Source: Scortum barcoo (lineage: Eukaryota; Chordata; Actinopteri; Centrarchiformes; Terapontidae). From it: a stretch of DNA of 64,000 bases. Shown piece after piece: positions 1 through 29,230 of the stretch. The notes under the pieces are model-generated. The model worked only from the letters and a program-made list of their open reading frames with translations, was not told the DNA's origin and searched no databases. The stretch is taken from assembly GCA_023238725.1 (NCBI GenBank), contig CM041531.1:4816153-4880152 (forward strand), in the 5' to 3' direction. Position numbers and translations under genes: made by a program. Positions within the stretch are counted from its first letter, which is position 1. Every line of letters starts with the position of its first letter.

Positions 1-3000
1 GAAGTACAAATGTAGACTGGTGTGTCATCTGCATAACATTATACAGGAGTACAATGTTCATAGATGTTAGACTGTAACAACAACTGCACAGACAGAAAAA
101 GGAGAGATGGCTAAGGACTGGATCTTGGGGCACACCAAAGAAATACCTTAAGGCCTTTTCTGTCTGAAATAATAAACTTTTAAGTAAATTTTAAGCTGCC
201 TAAATGTATTTTTATTGGTTAGTCTAATTTGTGGCCTGCTTGAAACAATTTAGCATACGGACAATAGAATTTAGGTGACAGAAATGAACTTCCAAAGCTT
301 TTTTTGTTCATTTATTTATCCATTTTCCACTTTGATCGGATTGCTGTGAAATTTTAGCAGACATTCATTGTTCCCTCAAGGTAAATATAAACACTTTTTT
401 GATCTCCTGATTTTTAAATCCTGGCCAACATCAGGTAAAAAATCTAATAAGTTTCAGACCAAATTCCTGGAAAACTTCCCATCAGCCTTAGCTGTAAGTT
501 GTGTTAGCATACCAACTTGCTTAACTAAAAAAGAGGACATGGCAAACATTTCTGCTAATCATCAACATGTAATCATTCTTGTTGTAAGCATGTTAGTGTG
601 CAGCTGTGAGGATTAAGCTTTGCTGTGGACGGTTGGGAAGAATTAAAATAGAGATAAGAAGTCAGATAAGAAGTGTGTTAAGACTACACTAGGACTTCTG
701 CCTTAAACGCTGTAAGCTGTGAGAATCAGGCCTCAGCACTTGTGATACAGTGCTGTTTGTGTTTGGACGTGGTGGATTATGACTGAGGTTTGTTGTGAAA
801 TTGTGGTTGAATGTCCTTTCTATGACAGAACATGTTACAGAAAGGTCTCTGTTGGCCTTTCTGGTCAGCGTCTGCACACCACCTCCACAACAGTTAAACA
901 GACAATACAAGTGTATGCAGCCAAACCTACTTGCTTTCAATGAGCCACACCTAGATACTCACACACACACACACACAAACACAACGCTGCCCTGTAGGAT
1001 ATAGGAGCAGTAATTAGCGATCCTTAGGGAAGTCAGTTTTCTCATACTCACTCATGTTCCAGCATGCTGGTGGCAGATATCTCAGCTGCTACCATACTTG
1101 ACATTCACATGTCATACACACACACATACAGACACATAGTCGGTCATCCCTCTGCTGTTTCCACCTGTGCTGTCTGGCCTACACAAGGTGCAGAGAAAAT
1201 TAGAGCTCAGCTGTCTGAAGGGGATTAGCTGCAGCGTCTGAGAGGTGTGATGTTGTGTTGTTGAACGTCATAGTCTGGATAATCTTGAACGTCACTTGTC
1301 TCCTCAGACACAACAGACACACCTACAAATACATAAATACATATTTAAACCTGAACTCTTTGATTCAAGGCCCGGCCTAGTCTTTGCATGTGGCACAAGT
1401 AAGTGCACGCTGCTTCTTCTGTCGTCATTGCAGTCTCGTGGTCCTGGATTTATTTAGACTCGCTCCCACATTGTTCCCTGCAGACTTCACCAAGGCTACA
1501 GTTTGTAGATGCATCTTATTTACCACCAGCACACTGATCTGCTGCTGTTATTTTCAGACTCAACTGGTTATTTACAGTGAGAGGGAACATTATGAAACAC
1601 AGGGAGGAGGGTAAATAACCTGGAAACTTCTCACAGTCCTGTCAAGTCGAGCCCTCTTGCAAAGGACAGTCTCTCACAGAAGCAATTCAAAGTACTTTAA
1701 ATGGTGATAAAACTCACAAACTAAAAAATTCACTTATGTCACAGGTTTAGTTTAGTCTCCTCTGTTTAACATGCTTCTAAAAACTGTTCTGGGAAAATCC
1801 ACCTTAAATACTGAAAGATATATTCACAAAATATATAGTTTAGATGTGTAAACAGAGACTACATTGACATAAATAACTTTTTCTTCTACAGTAGAGCAGT
1901 CTATATTGCAGTTTATCTACAGCATTGACAGTAAATGTCATGTTTTGGCTGTCATCCAAAATAAAAATCTATCCCATGATTGCAGTTCTTTTTTTTAATG
2001 TATGCTAATATATAATATGAAGCAGTGAGTGGGGCTTTTATTTTGAAACAAGCTTTAATTAGAGATGGAATTCATGCACTGAATCTGTGAATCTGTGAAT
2101 CATGCAGGCTTACAAAAGTACTTTTTAAGCTTGATGTTTACTCACTTGAACCATAAAAGGCCAATGATTAGTTCTGCACCTCCCTTTTCTTTGACAGTTC
2201 TCAATATTTGTGAGAAAAATGTGTGACAGCCACAGTAGCAGCACATCCAGCAAAAGCTTTAACTGGCTTTAAGTGCCCTCGACAGACACGAGATTTCAGC
2301 AGGGTTTTGGTTTATGGCAGTCAGACAGAGGAGGACTGGAGTGGTGGCATGTTTTCCTTCCAGATTGTTGTGCCTGCCACAGGAAGTTGTCTCGCCTTGA
2401 AATAGAGTTTTGTCCAATGGGACGACAGCGTGGAGGAAGTTGATGTATGCAGAAGTCAGGTCACGGTTAGCTGTCGACTCAGCTCATGTTGGAGCCACAT
2501 TAAAAGAAAACACATGTTTACTCTGCTACATCTGCTAAATTACATCCCATGCTATCTTTTTAGATAAAAATCTACTCTCAAAATTTCTGTTCTGTTTATA
2601 AATGTTCTGGTTGTCCTGCTTTATAATATTAAGAATAAATTAGATTTCTTGCTTGCTTCTTTACATTTTTATTGGACTTTGAATGGTTTCTATAGAGCTT
2701 TTTAGTTTTTTAGCACTATGGAAGTGACATGTTGTTTATCCTGTGTACGAAGATGAAGATTTGATACAAAGTCCTACTGACAATTTCACACTTTTCCACT
2801 GAACTACAAGCAAATGTTTAATGAGGAAGAAATTGCTTGTAGATGCACAAAATGAGTTGTGGTGAGTAACGCTGAATCTAAACAAAAAGAAAACTCCACA
2901 GGGCACCTTTCTATAGCGTCCTCTTCAAGTTATCTTGTCTCTCCTCCTGTTCTGATTCAGTTTGAGGCTGAGTTTGGTGAGGATGAACGAAGAGAGATAT

Positions 3001-4019
3001 TACACAGTTAAAAATGATTTGTATCTTTGAGTTATTATTGGAGATGATTCTCTACAAACATTTGTGGATCTCCTCTGTGATGAATGAGATCCATTGTGGA
3101 TGAACAGGACAGATTCTGGCTTCGGTGACGGAGCGGATGTGTTGAGACAGGGCATCAGTGTTTGTCGGACACACGGCCTATTTGTGTGCTGAAGGAAAAC
3201 TGGGCAGCGACGTGGAGAAAACGGCCCCTGTAGGCAGCGGGCGGTGAAGACTGCAGCTTTCTATGTCGACTGATGTGGAGTTGCAGTTTTTCAGAGGCTG
3301 AAACTTCAGAGCTGCATACAGCGGACACTATAAGGTCACAGGTTCGATGCCTGAAACCGTTAACTATTTTATTTGTATTTTTGTCTTACTATTAGCACGT
3401 TTTAGCGTGAGACTACACATAAAGATCAGTTTTCTGGTGTCCTTGGTGGCTCTGGATGAACTGGAGGAAAATATATATGTTCATGTTTTTTCAAATTCAT
3501 TCTTGATCTTGCATACAGGACTATGTATTATCCCACAATCTGTGTCACAAATTCGGTGAAATACTTTAGGACTGAGCATTTACAGAGGGTCAAAAGATGT
3601 CTTGGCCTGCGCTGCATTCATTTTTACTCTTCCCTCATTAAATCTCACAACAAACAGTGTGAGCGCTTCTTTTTTCAACAAATTCGCTTCAACAAATTCT
3701 CACAAGTTATATTTAGGAACTTAATCAGTTTTGTTTCAGGTTTATTTGTATTAGACTCTGTTTTAATCAGACAATCAGCTCTCATTAGCACCCCTTGAAC
3801 TTCACTCACCTGTTTAAAAGGCTCTATGAAAATATTTGTGCTTAATAAATGTCAGATTTCTTTATTTTTGTGAGATGAATCTGTGACTGGATTAATATAA
3901 AATCATGTGATTATCAGTCTGTAATGTGGCTGATTGATCTCAGCTTCATGTGTTGAAGGTTTTCACATGAAACCAGCTGCATGTAGTGAATGATTTTATC
4001 TCTCTCTTTCTCTCTGCAG
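1..4019. other. Non-coding region upstream of (or first intron of) pacsin3
   Basis: I found no convincing coding exon here on either strand. The sequence is AT-rich with short CA runs (about 960-977). A more GC-rich stretch near 2930-3330 could hold a 5' untranslated exon or promoter of pacsin3, but no splice pair proves it. The first recognisable pacsin3 exon begins after a clean acceptor (pyrimidine tract ending CTCTGCAG at 4019), so at least one untranslated exon must lie further upstream, inside or outside the window. Confidence 0.45.
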
Positions 4020-4066
4020 TCTTTTCTCCAGCCGCCATCATTCTGTGCTGTAAGGCCGACCCCAAA

Positions 4067-19616
<15,550 letters not shown>

Positions 19617-21570
19617 TGGCCCGCCCTCTCTGGTCACCCGGCCAATGGTACAGCAACGCTCGAGATGCCAGGAGCAATCACAAGCTATTAGTGCTGACAT
19701 GTAGACAGTGAAACCAGACAGTTTTTGGTTCCTGACTATAAAACTCGTCACAGAGTTGTTTTTTTTTTTTTTTCTGTTTCCGAAAATCAGCCAGTGGAAA
19801 AGTCCACTTGTTGTGAAAGGCTGTTTACTGAACCTGAGGTCAACGACATTGTTGTTTGAAAGGAGCTTTAAAGTCAAAGAGGGGTCTCCGGAGGACTGCC
19901 AACATGAAAAAGACAGTAAAGTGTAGAAAAACCAGGACGCTACCCATCAATTTCTGATGGGACATTTTTATCAAACCCTGGATTTTTGTTTTCGCTGCCA
20001 TCATTTACTTCAGTCAGAAAATCCCCATTTCATCAAAAAAGACAAGAGTGGAGCAGCAATGAACAACCACCACGGCCGATGGACAGACGTTTTGACTTCT
20101 AGTTTGACATTTTGGGAAATGCGTTTCATTTATTTTCTGGCCAAGTTATGAGAGTGGTACTGATCATCTCCTCTAAGACTAGAGTCAGCAGTCAGGTAGA
20201 CCTTTACACAGTAAGCATATTTTTGCGTTGGGAAGTGTATCCTCATGAAACTCACCAGTTTGAGTAATCAAGTACAAAAGATTAAAAACTGCTTTATAAA
20301 ATTAAGTGGAAGTTTCAAGTTTGTGTAATTAAAACTTCAACTCCCAAGGTGCATTTCAGTATGAAACATCCAGTCACAAGCTAAAAAGTCTGACTGGGTG
20401 GAAGCTAAAGATTATCAATGCTGAGAAGTCTTGTGGTAGGCAGATTTGGAAAGAAAAAGGCTAGCTGTTTCCCCTTCTTTCAAGTCTTTATGCTAAGCTA
20501 GGCTAACTGCCTGCTGGCTTGTTGATCTTCACATCTAACTCTATGAAGACCTGTATTTCCCATAATGTCTATTTTTTAAGTTGTAGTATTCTCATCATTA
20601 AAGAAATCCACTCACCAAGAGACGTGTAATTAACTAAAGAAAATTAGCAGTTCTGACTTTTAATTGAGAATTCCAGACTTTCCTTGTAGTTTTTTGAGTT
20701 TTGTTGAATCCAGCTGTGGTGGTTGCTGTTTCAAAAATTCAGTGCCTTAGTCTGTGGAGCCAGAAATGTGACAGCGCCGCCCTGCTGTCTGTCCGAGTAA
20801 TCAGTCTGATCCCAGTAGAAACCGTTAGATCTACAGTTACCCAAACATTAAAATGTTTTAACATTGATTGTGAAGGCAGCATTTAATTGGCTGGAAACCT
20901 TTCACGGCTCTCCTTCGCCTCATTTAGCTTGACAACGGTATGCTTTGTTTGTTCTGTAGATTTTTAAGTGTGACACTGAAATCACTTTCTCTCCTTTTCT
21001 TGTTTTTTTTTTTTTTATGTGATAGCTTTATGTTTTTATTAAGTCAAATAATTTTGATTATGGATGGTGGAAAATGTTGCTACCAGTTTCTTTACATTTT
21101 TAAAAAAAAATAGCGTTTTTACAGTAAATTTATTTACTTTCTAATTTATTCTCTTCCTTTTTAATTTAGCATTTCTTCCTCATTTTAAACTGTTTAAGGC
21201 AGGGACAGTAAAGGTGACTGTTAACTTTGGGTTCTTTTAACCTGTGGAAGGTGGTTTGTTGCTTGTTTGTTTTTTTTTTTTTGTGCTGGGATCTTGACAC
21301 ACACGCTCCTCGAATATCTCAAATAAGTGATCATTATTTGTCCGGTTTGGGGTTTTCATGTTTAAGTTTGTGATTTTGTGAGAGAGCCTCATCCGTGCTG
21401 CTGGTATGAGTATTGCTACAGATAACCCATGTAGATATTTGAATAATTAGTGAGATAATAGATAAATTAACGCTACCCTGCTGCTCCTTGAATTCTGTCC
21501 TTTTCTTTACAAAACTGTAATATGTACATAAAGAGGGAAGCAAAAATAAAGAGCTTTCTGCAGCTAAAAG
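19617..21570 (+). other. pacsin3: pacsin3 3' untranslated region with polyadenylation signal
   Basis: Follows the TGA at 19614-19616. It ends near AATAAA at 21545-21550. It contains a diverged family B repeat (about 20090-20560), poly-T tracts and AT-rich stretches, with no coding exon. The exact cleavage site is inferred. Confidence 0.65.
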
Positions 21571-21899
21571 TTTTATAGACTTGATTTTGTCTTCACATTG
21601 CTTTCATACTGTATTATTTAATATAGTTCCTGCATGTAAGTCATCTACATGCATGAGCGTTTGAAAGTGGGAGGACCTTTTTCAGGCCCCCCTGGTTCTG
21701 AAAGTAAAAGTCCAATCTAATTTTCCCAAGTCATTTTCTGATCCACATGACACTCACAATTATCATCTGCAAAACATTAACAACTGTGTCAGAAAATGTC
21801 CGGTTCTTTGATAAAACTAGAACTCCTCACCTGTGGTTGTATCCCTCTAGTGTGTTGTGTTTTTTGGCAAAATGAAAGTCTTCACTTAGAGATTATTTT

Positions 21900-22330
21900 T
21901 ACAGAGGACTGATAGAACTTCATTGTATGGTGCAACGACATTCATATGAAGCTCAGTACCAGCAAAACAAATGAACTGGGGGTTGACTACAAAAGGGAAC
22001 AGGAGGCACCCTTTCCTGGTTGTCATCCAAGAAGAGGAAGTGAAGGACTCATACAAGTACAATCAATTAAAAAAAAAAAACTGACTGAAATACTAGACTC
22101 AACGCTGAGGCCCTCTTCAGAGCAGGCTGTTCTTCCTGAGGAGATTGAGCACATCTTCCATCCATCTGTAGCGGGCAGTGCTTCGCGGTGGTGTGCTGGT
22201 ATAGTGGTGTCAAGGCTCGGTGGTCATCCAGGTGACCAAGTTGGAATTGGACAGTGTGGAGAAGAGCATGAGAGACTAAATCAAAGCTGTCCTGGATAAC
22301 CTTCTCACCCTCCCTAAAATAAGCTGAACT
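21900..22330 (+). mobile_element. Fragment of a non-LTR retrotransposon reverse-transcriptase ORF
   Basis: The plus-strand translation near 21946 reads KLSTSKTNELGVDYKRE, matching the post-catalytic KTKE(L/M)(V/I)VDFRR block of fish LINE reverse transcriptases. Further on, in shifting frames, it reads ...FLRR-like and ...VVSRLGGHPGDQ. Only about 400 bp remain. Confidence 0.6.
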
Positions 22331-22769
22331 GTCAAGACGAATTAGTATATAAACCCTGTGAAATATAGTTGACATCACATATTTCACTTATAGTTGGCTA
22401 TTCAGAACCATTATGAATTTATATGGCTCACTGGTCATGAGTGTAACTCCCTTGAAATGTTACTCAATTAATCTAAACCATCATTTTTAATATCCAAAAT
22501 CATTGTTTGGATGGCAGACTTCCATTCCCTTAAAAATATCCCAAAATGGCCTCATAGAGGAAGATCAGTCTAGTTCAGTTTTTTTGTGGGAGAAAGAGTG
22601 GAAAGCTCTAACTGCTAGTAAAAACTCTCCATACCTACGACAGCTATTCAAAACCTGCTTATCACGAGGAAGCTGGAGTACCATTCATACACACACTTCA
22701 GAGGTAACTTTTATTTACAACTTTTATTTACGTGAATCAATAAGTAAACCGTGAATGAAGTCTTGTTAT

Positions 22770-22990
22770 ATTTCAACGTGGCGCCGTAATGCGGTAAGTG
22801 GAAATTAACGTTTATTAATGAGGTTGGAAACGTCGCTGTCTGAGTTCATGTTAACGGCCGTTTAAATACACACCGTTATCTGCCGTTACCGGATACATAC
22901 GAGCCGGTTAACGTTAACTGAATGACTCGTTTTTATAAACGATCTTTATTTTATTTTATTTCTGATGAATGAACGCCGTGTCGGTTTAAT
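22770..22990. promoter_or_regulatory. CpG-rich patch, candidate promoter
   Basis: About 20 CpG dinucleotides lie in roughly 215 bp, in clear contrast to CpG-poor flanks. It includes a GCGGTAAGTGG that could be the donor of a first exon ending near 22793. It lies upstream of the weak hypothetical gene at 23538-24775. Promoter activity is inferred from composition only. Confidence 0.35.
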
Positions 22991-23537
22991 ATTCACCATT
23001 AAAGATCACAGAAATGTTATATGAAACTCAAGGATTGTTTAACCATGTTGTGTAAAAAATAATAGAAATAATGCACGTTTTATTTTAGAAACGCCATTGA
23101 ACTTAAATTTTTACTGAAGTTTATAAAAATCTGTCTACAACGTATTAATATATTCTGTCATTTCCTTGATGACAGGTAAAATGCACAAATACATGTTTTT
23201 CCCTCATGGAGAGTGATGATGGACAGATGGAGCCAAACTGTTTAATGACAACCTGTCTGTACAGGTGAGGTCTGCACCTGCGAGGAAGGAGCTGCTCAGA
23301 CAAAACACCCTCACTGTGGTCCATCAGAGAGGAGGGGAGGCTTCGGACAGGACAGAGCTGTGTGGAGAAGACGTCCTGCAGTTTGGGAAGCTGGTGGCAG
23401 ATTTGGGACAGCAGAGATGACGTGACGGCTTTGAAGCCTTCGTGCTGAAGAAAAGCTTCACCCAGCCTCTCTGACACAACCGTCAGCTGCTGAGGCCACA
23501 GGTGAGTCTTGTTTTCAGTTCTGTTTGCATCACAGAG

Positions 23538-24775
23538 ATGGAAGAAGATGAAGAGCTGGAGAGAGCGATGCTGAGGATCTCTGCTTCTCAGCAACATGTA
23601 CTGTGAGTGAGAAAACCTTTGTTTTAGTTGTTTTTACTGCCTGAACATTCAAATTGACTGACTGTTCCTCCCCTTTGTGTTTAAATGTTAAAATAATTAG
23701 TAGTAATGGAAATAATTAACAGTAGTATTTAGTAGAAATTAAATTACTTATAATTTATAGTTTTAATATAGTTTACATATACATGTTTTTTTTCCTGTGT
23801 CTAATAGTTCCAGCTGTGTATATTGTATATTATTGTGTATATAGTATATTTAACTTTAAATGCATCTCAAAATGATCTATGTGGTGTCCGTCACTGTTGT
23901 AAATCCTTTAAAGTGTGTTTAATTGTCATAAATCAGTTACAGCATGATCCTATTGTATTAACTTAACAGATCACTGCTGTGCAGTTAAATCAGCCTGCAG
24001 TGTACGCTGTACTTGTTCTTACGTTAAAAACATGCCGCAGTGTATTTATTGCTGTTACTTTTTCTTACTGTGAATAATAATAAAATGTTTTATGTTGTAT
24101 TTAGTGTGTTCAGAGACACTTTTACTGTCTGCTGACTGTATTACGTAGTTTATGTGTTCAGTTGTGCCCAGACACTTTAGATGTTGTTGAAACCACCAGT
24201 CAGTAGTGCAATGTCTGCTGAGACGTCTCAGTGCCCAGCCAACTGAAACCACCAGCTCAAAGTAAGTCTTTAAATGTTTTTGATTTGTTTGTGTGTTAGA
24301 GATGTATCAAGTCACGAGTGTGTGAGTGTGTGTCTGTTTCTCTCTCATCAGGTCAGCCATCACATCCTCCTCCACGACTTCCTGCCTACAATCAGGATCT
24401 CAGCCAGCAGTCTGCTCGGAGCAGCAGAGGATCTGGATGAAGACGGAGCTGGAACCAGCGGGTCTCTGGTCAGCCTCCATCCCTGTGCACAACCCCACCG
24501 AGACCGAGGTTTCTAAAGCTTATAGTGCTGAAGGTCTGACAAATACAAAACTGGCCTTAAAAGACTTTGTTGAGACTGAGCTTCTTCAGGAAGAACTGGA
24601 GGCCACAATAGAAGAAGGTGGAGGAGGAGAGAGGACAGCAGAAAAGAAAAAGGCACTGACTCCCAGGAGACGGGCCGCAAGTGTCGGTTCTGTAAACTGG
24701 AACCAAAGCAGGGCCCAGACAGTCCTCACATTCACTCTGGCTTTCCTTTCACATTTCCTTATTCCAAATAGTTGA
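23538..24775 (+). CDS. Hypothetical small gene (unrecognised), two-exon model
   Basis: Model: exon 23536-23602 starts at ATG 23538, reads MEEDEELERAM..., and ends at GTGAGT in phase 2. The exon 24352-24775 begins after a TCTCTCATCAG acceptor and stays open for about 140 codons to TGA. The phases match. The product would be about 162 aa, with an acidic start, an acidic/Glu-rich middle (ETELLQEELEATIEE), a basic stretch (EKKKALTPRRRAA) and a hydrophobic C-terminus. I do not recognise it. Against it: the tail looks untypical and other small frames overlap. It could also be the remnant of a transposable-element ORF. Confidence 0.25.
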
Positions 24776-25552
24776 AACCACATCCAGGTGATCATTCTTG
24801 AATACAAAAATGATGGATTGAGGATAAGATTCAGCAACACGGACAGTGTCAAGAATGCTTTCATTGGCTGTCACTCAGTTCCAACTATACACGACTTGCC
24901 CCTGCCCACAACAGCACATGTCAAAGGAAATAATGGGAACATCAACCTCCTGAAAAGCACTAAGAAGGACAACAGATTCCTGCTGACAGTCAGGAGGGCG
25001 GTGTGTGTGCTCGCTCTTTCACTGTGCACACATTTCACTTCAAACAATAAAAACACTTGGACAGACAGTAAAACAGGGAACCTTGAATAATGATGTAAAG
25101 AGATTTTTATTTCCTCTATCACCACCATCAGGTTGGAATTTGTGTTTTATGTGCAATGTTTTGACAACTGTTGAATTAAATAAATTTGGGACAGACACCC
25201 ATGCTAACAGACTAAACTAAGATGGTGAACATAGTTAACAAATCTATCTGACAATATATTCAATATTCCACAACATTATTACAAATAAATAAAAATTATA
25301 AAACATTTTAAAGGAAGCACAGCTAACAATTGAGATAATTTTGCATGAAAAATGATGAGCAATTGTCAAAGTAGTTGCCAGTTATAATAAATCAATTAAC
25401 TTATGAGCTGAAGACTCACTGGATCACAGTCTCTTCATGATGTTGCCGTGAGTCCCTCCTCTGCCCAATTCATCTTTTGCTGGATTCTCATCACCTTCAA
25501 AACTAAGAGCAAAGAAAAACAAAAAAAGATGTCAAGATCAAGATCAAGACAT

Positions 25553-25596
<44 letters not shown>

Positions 25597-27380
25597 TCTG
25601 CCTCTGTATCTCTCTACCACGGCTCTCATTTTGGAGCGACTGCATAACACAAAGTAATGTTACGCAACTGTTGACTGACAAAACAAGACAGGGGTGTTCA
25701 GAGGGGCCTTACTTAAAAAACAGAAGAAAGCAATGTTGATGTTAGTTATGGGCAATATAAGAATCCATCAACATCATTTTGTGCAAAACTGAACTCTCCT
25801 CTGATGCAAACAGGCAGCTTTATCAGCTTGAGTCAGTTAAAAAAGTCTTTTTAGTACCAAATTCCCACTCTGTGTTATTGTCTTTCTGTCACAGTTCAGG
25901 AAACGCTGTGTGTGGAAATTTCATAAGATTAAAACTTTAACTATGATTACTTAGTTTATATGAGTCTGACTGGTCAGCTTAGCCTTCTTGTGTATTCTTC
26001 TGCTTCTGATGCTGTTGATGAAGGTCTTACTGTCTTCTGTCCAGAACTACACGTATCAAAACTACACACGCTTCTCGTAGGTGGTTTCCCCGTATCTCCT
26101 AATTATCTGAGTTTGAAGATATGACAGCCTCAGTGGTGTCAGCTCCATTTCCTCTCACATTTCATCCACAGCTGTCCGTCAAGCCAGCCTTAATCTGTCT
26201 ATTTTAATCTGTCCCTCTGGTTTCCTGCTCTTAACTGATTTGGTTCAAGTTCCTGCACTTATTTACTCACTTAGTTGTGAAATGCATGTTGCTCTGCTCT
26301 GAGACTTGCAGGCTGCTTGCAGGCCTCCATTGGAGCTGTGTTTGCCCCCCTTCTCCTGGAAATTTGAGATGTTCTACTTTCATATTTTTTAAAAATATAT
26401 CTACAACTGAGCACTCCCTGAGAATCCATTTACTGAAGCACAGCATCCTCCTCCAGTAAAAGTGTCCTGCACCTGGCCTGACTGCTGAGGCTGAGACGCT
26501 GCTCTGTGTTCATTTAGTGAAATTAAAAAACAACATTTCTTAGAGGCTGCATGTGTTCTCTGTATACACACATCTATAAAATCATGGAGTCATGAAATGC
26601 ATTCAAATTCAATCCTTGGGTTTATTTTGAAATAAAATCTAATACAGTCTGTATTACACAAATTATTATTTATGAAAGATAAAAATCAAAGTGTGCATGG
26701 CAAGTTTGTATTGATATTTTTCCTTTCTCCTTTCTATTTCAGAATGATTTTCAAGCGTATTAATAAAAATATAAATTATTTGCAAAGCACTGACACAGAT
26801 AAAAATCTATATCTGAGGATCTAAAATACAATCTAAGTGTTATGTTGCTTAAAGTTATTAAAGTAGTTAGTTAGTAAAATCTGGGAGTTTTCTCAGTTAT
26901 TTTTACCTTTAATATAGAGATAACTGAATATCGGCAGATATAAACCAACAGTAAATATTGTACAACACTCATGACACTGGAAGACACACATACTATATAT
27001 GCATAATATGGTATTCAAATTCCAAAAAAAATCACATAATGATGAGATTAAAAGCAGCCTCAGACTCAGTTTAATACGGATCCCTCTTTATGACGTACAC
27101 CAGCAAACAAGGTCAGATTTGCTGGGGTCTCCTCTGACTGAATTCAGGTTTCTTCAGGTGCTAACTGAAGGTCTGTCTCCTCCTGATGAAGCTGTCTCAT
27201 TGCAGTGATGAGTGAAGCAGAGGGAACATGTAATCTAATGTTAGGAGAAACACTACCGCCTTTGACCACCAGGACTGCCAAAATCAACACAATAAAAACA
27301 ACCAAAAAAAAGTTCCATAGAGCTAGAGATAAATATAAGTAAAATTATTATAACACCATGATCAACATTATGTTATGGGT
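24776..27380. other. Intergenic, no gene recognised
   Basis: AT-rich sequence with a (CT)n microsatellite at about 25552-25593. The end (about 27230-27335) is an inverted, diverged match to about 32310-32400, sharing a TTGTGTTGATTTTGGC block and a GTGGTCAAAGG block on opposite strands. These are copies of one dispersed repeat. Confidence 0.5.
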
Positions 27381-27384
27381 CAGT

Positions 27385-29230
27385 ATCTCAAGGTTTCAAG
27401 AATTTATTGTCATATGCACAACAATTTACATCAAGCAATCATTGGCAATGAAATTCTTAAATCTCAGGCTCCCTAAAAACAATGCTCAGAAATATTTACA
27501 AGAATCCAATCAAGCAAAAAATCAAAGAATAAAATTATAGTACTAGAGTAATAAATAAATATAGACCTAAAATATAAATTTTACAACTAAATAAATATAC
27601 AACTAAACAGAGATAGACTATAGAATATACAATAGAATGTAGGTAACAGTATTGGCAGTAGATAGACAAAAACATTAAGGTGCAGAGAGCACAAAATAGT
27701 AGTGATGGTGCTGTGAAGAAGAGTTCAAAAGTCTTATTGCCTGGGGGGTGAAGCTGTCCCTGAGCCTGAGCAGACAGAACAGTTTATGGCTGGTGTGATT
27801 TGGGTCTCAAATGATCTGGTTGGCTGGCAGCTCTGTCCTGGTGATGTGCTGAGCAGCTCTTCAGCACTCTCTGTAGAGCCCACCTTACGGTTGAGGGCGG
27901 TGCAATTGCCAAACCAGGTGGTGATGCAACCACAGCCTGCATGGAGGAAGAAGAGCAGCGTGCAGTGAGTCCAGGTCAGGTCCTCGCTGATGTGAACCCT
28001 GAAGAACCTAAAGCTGCTGACTCTCTTTCCACCGTAGTCCCATTGATGGAGAGGGGGAATGTTCCTCTCTCTGCCTCTTTCTGAAGTCCATGATCAGCTC
28101 CTTAGTTTTGCTGATGTTGAGATGGAGGTTGTTGTCCCTGGCACCAAGATGTCAGGGACTCTCACCTTCCTCTCTGTAGGCCGTCTCATCGTCGTCGGAT
28201 GATCAGGCCGATGATGGTCATGTCGTCAGCAGATTTGATGATAGTGTTGGATCTGGGGGTGGCCACGTAGTCATGCAGGAAGAGAGAGTACAGAAATGTC
28301 AATGATGTCTCCTTGGGTTGTCCAGGGACAGCGGTCTCCTTGAAACATGTGGGGACTACAGACTGGAGCAGTGACATGTTGAAATTGAAAAAAGACTTCT
28401 GCCAGCTGATCTGCACACACCTTGAGAGCTCAGCCGGGGATGCCGTCAGGTCCAGGAGCCTTACGTGTGTTAATCTGTTTCAGTCATCTACACACGTCTG
28501 CCCTGGATATTAAAGGTGGTCAGTGGTCTTTTGAGCCTTTTGCACCTCCTACAGCCAGGGAGTTGTTCTCAAAGCGTGCAGTTCAGTTCATTAGGGAGAG
28601 ATGCAGACATCACCTCAGCACTGCTGATCTTCTTTTTGTAGTCCGTTAGAGTTTTTAATCCAGCCCACATGCTCCTGGTGTTGGAGCCCTGGTAGTGAGA
28701 CTCCAACTTTGTCCCTGTACTGTCTCTTTGCACTGCTGATGGCTCTCCGGAGCGCGTACCTGGACTTCCTGTACTCCTCCAAATCACCTGAGTTGTAGGC
28801 ATTGGTCCCTGTTTTAAGTTTGGCACAGACTTCTCTGTTAAACCAGGACTTCTGATTTGGGAATGTCCGTACAGTAATCCTTGGCATGATGTCATCGATG
28901 CATGTGCCACTGTAACCGATGACGGCGTCCGTGTATGTGTTTATGTTTCTGTCCTTAAACACACACCACTCCGTAGTGCTGAAGCAGCCACACAGAGTCC
29001 AGTCTGATTGGTCAGACCACACCTGAACGGTCCATGTCATTGGTCCGTCACGCTTCAGTTTCTGCCTATAGGAAGGCAGCAGCAGAAGTGAGATGAGTCT
29101 CTGTGAAAGACAAAACATTACAGTTCTTAATGTAACATTGAAAAAACATCCTGCTCTGGAGTTCATCCAGCCTGTTATCCAGAGATTGAACATTAGCCAG
29201 AAGAATACTCGGTAGAGGAGACTGACTAGG
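27385..29230 (-). mobile_element. Degenerate L2-type non-LTR retrotransposon, minus strand
   Basis: Read on the minus strand, the 5' part encodes LINE-typical sequence between endonuclease and reverse transcriptase (SWFNREVCAKLK, LEEYRKSRYALRRAISSAKR, about 28615-28900). The following parts are frame-broken. The 3' end on the minus strand is the tail read as CAAGAATTTATTGTCATATG on the plus strand near 27394-27414, typical of L2-like elements. The catalytic domain is not intact, so this is a dead copy. Confidence 0.75.

Noticed and set aside
23502..23535. Intron between a possible 5' exon ending at 23501 (CCACAG before GTGAGT) and the exon at 23536
   Set aside because: The intron would be only 34 nt, too short for normal vertebrate splicing.
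23145..23597. 150-codon minus-strand open frame
   Set aside because: No family signature and no splice or start context. It lies opposite a stretch with plausible plus-strand exon features; probably chance.
28615..29193. 192-codon minus-strand frame as a host gene
   Set aside because: Its SWFNREV and LEEYRKSRYALRRAISSAKR content is LINE polyprotein, so it is annotated as a mobile element.
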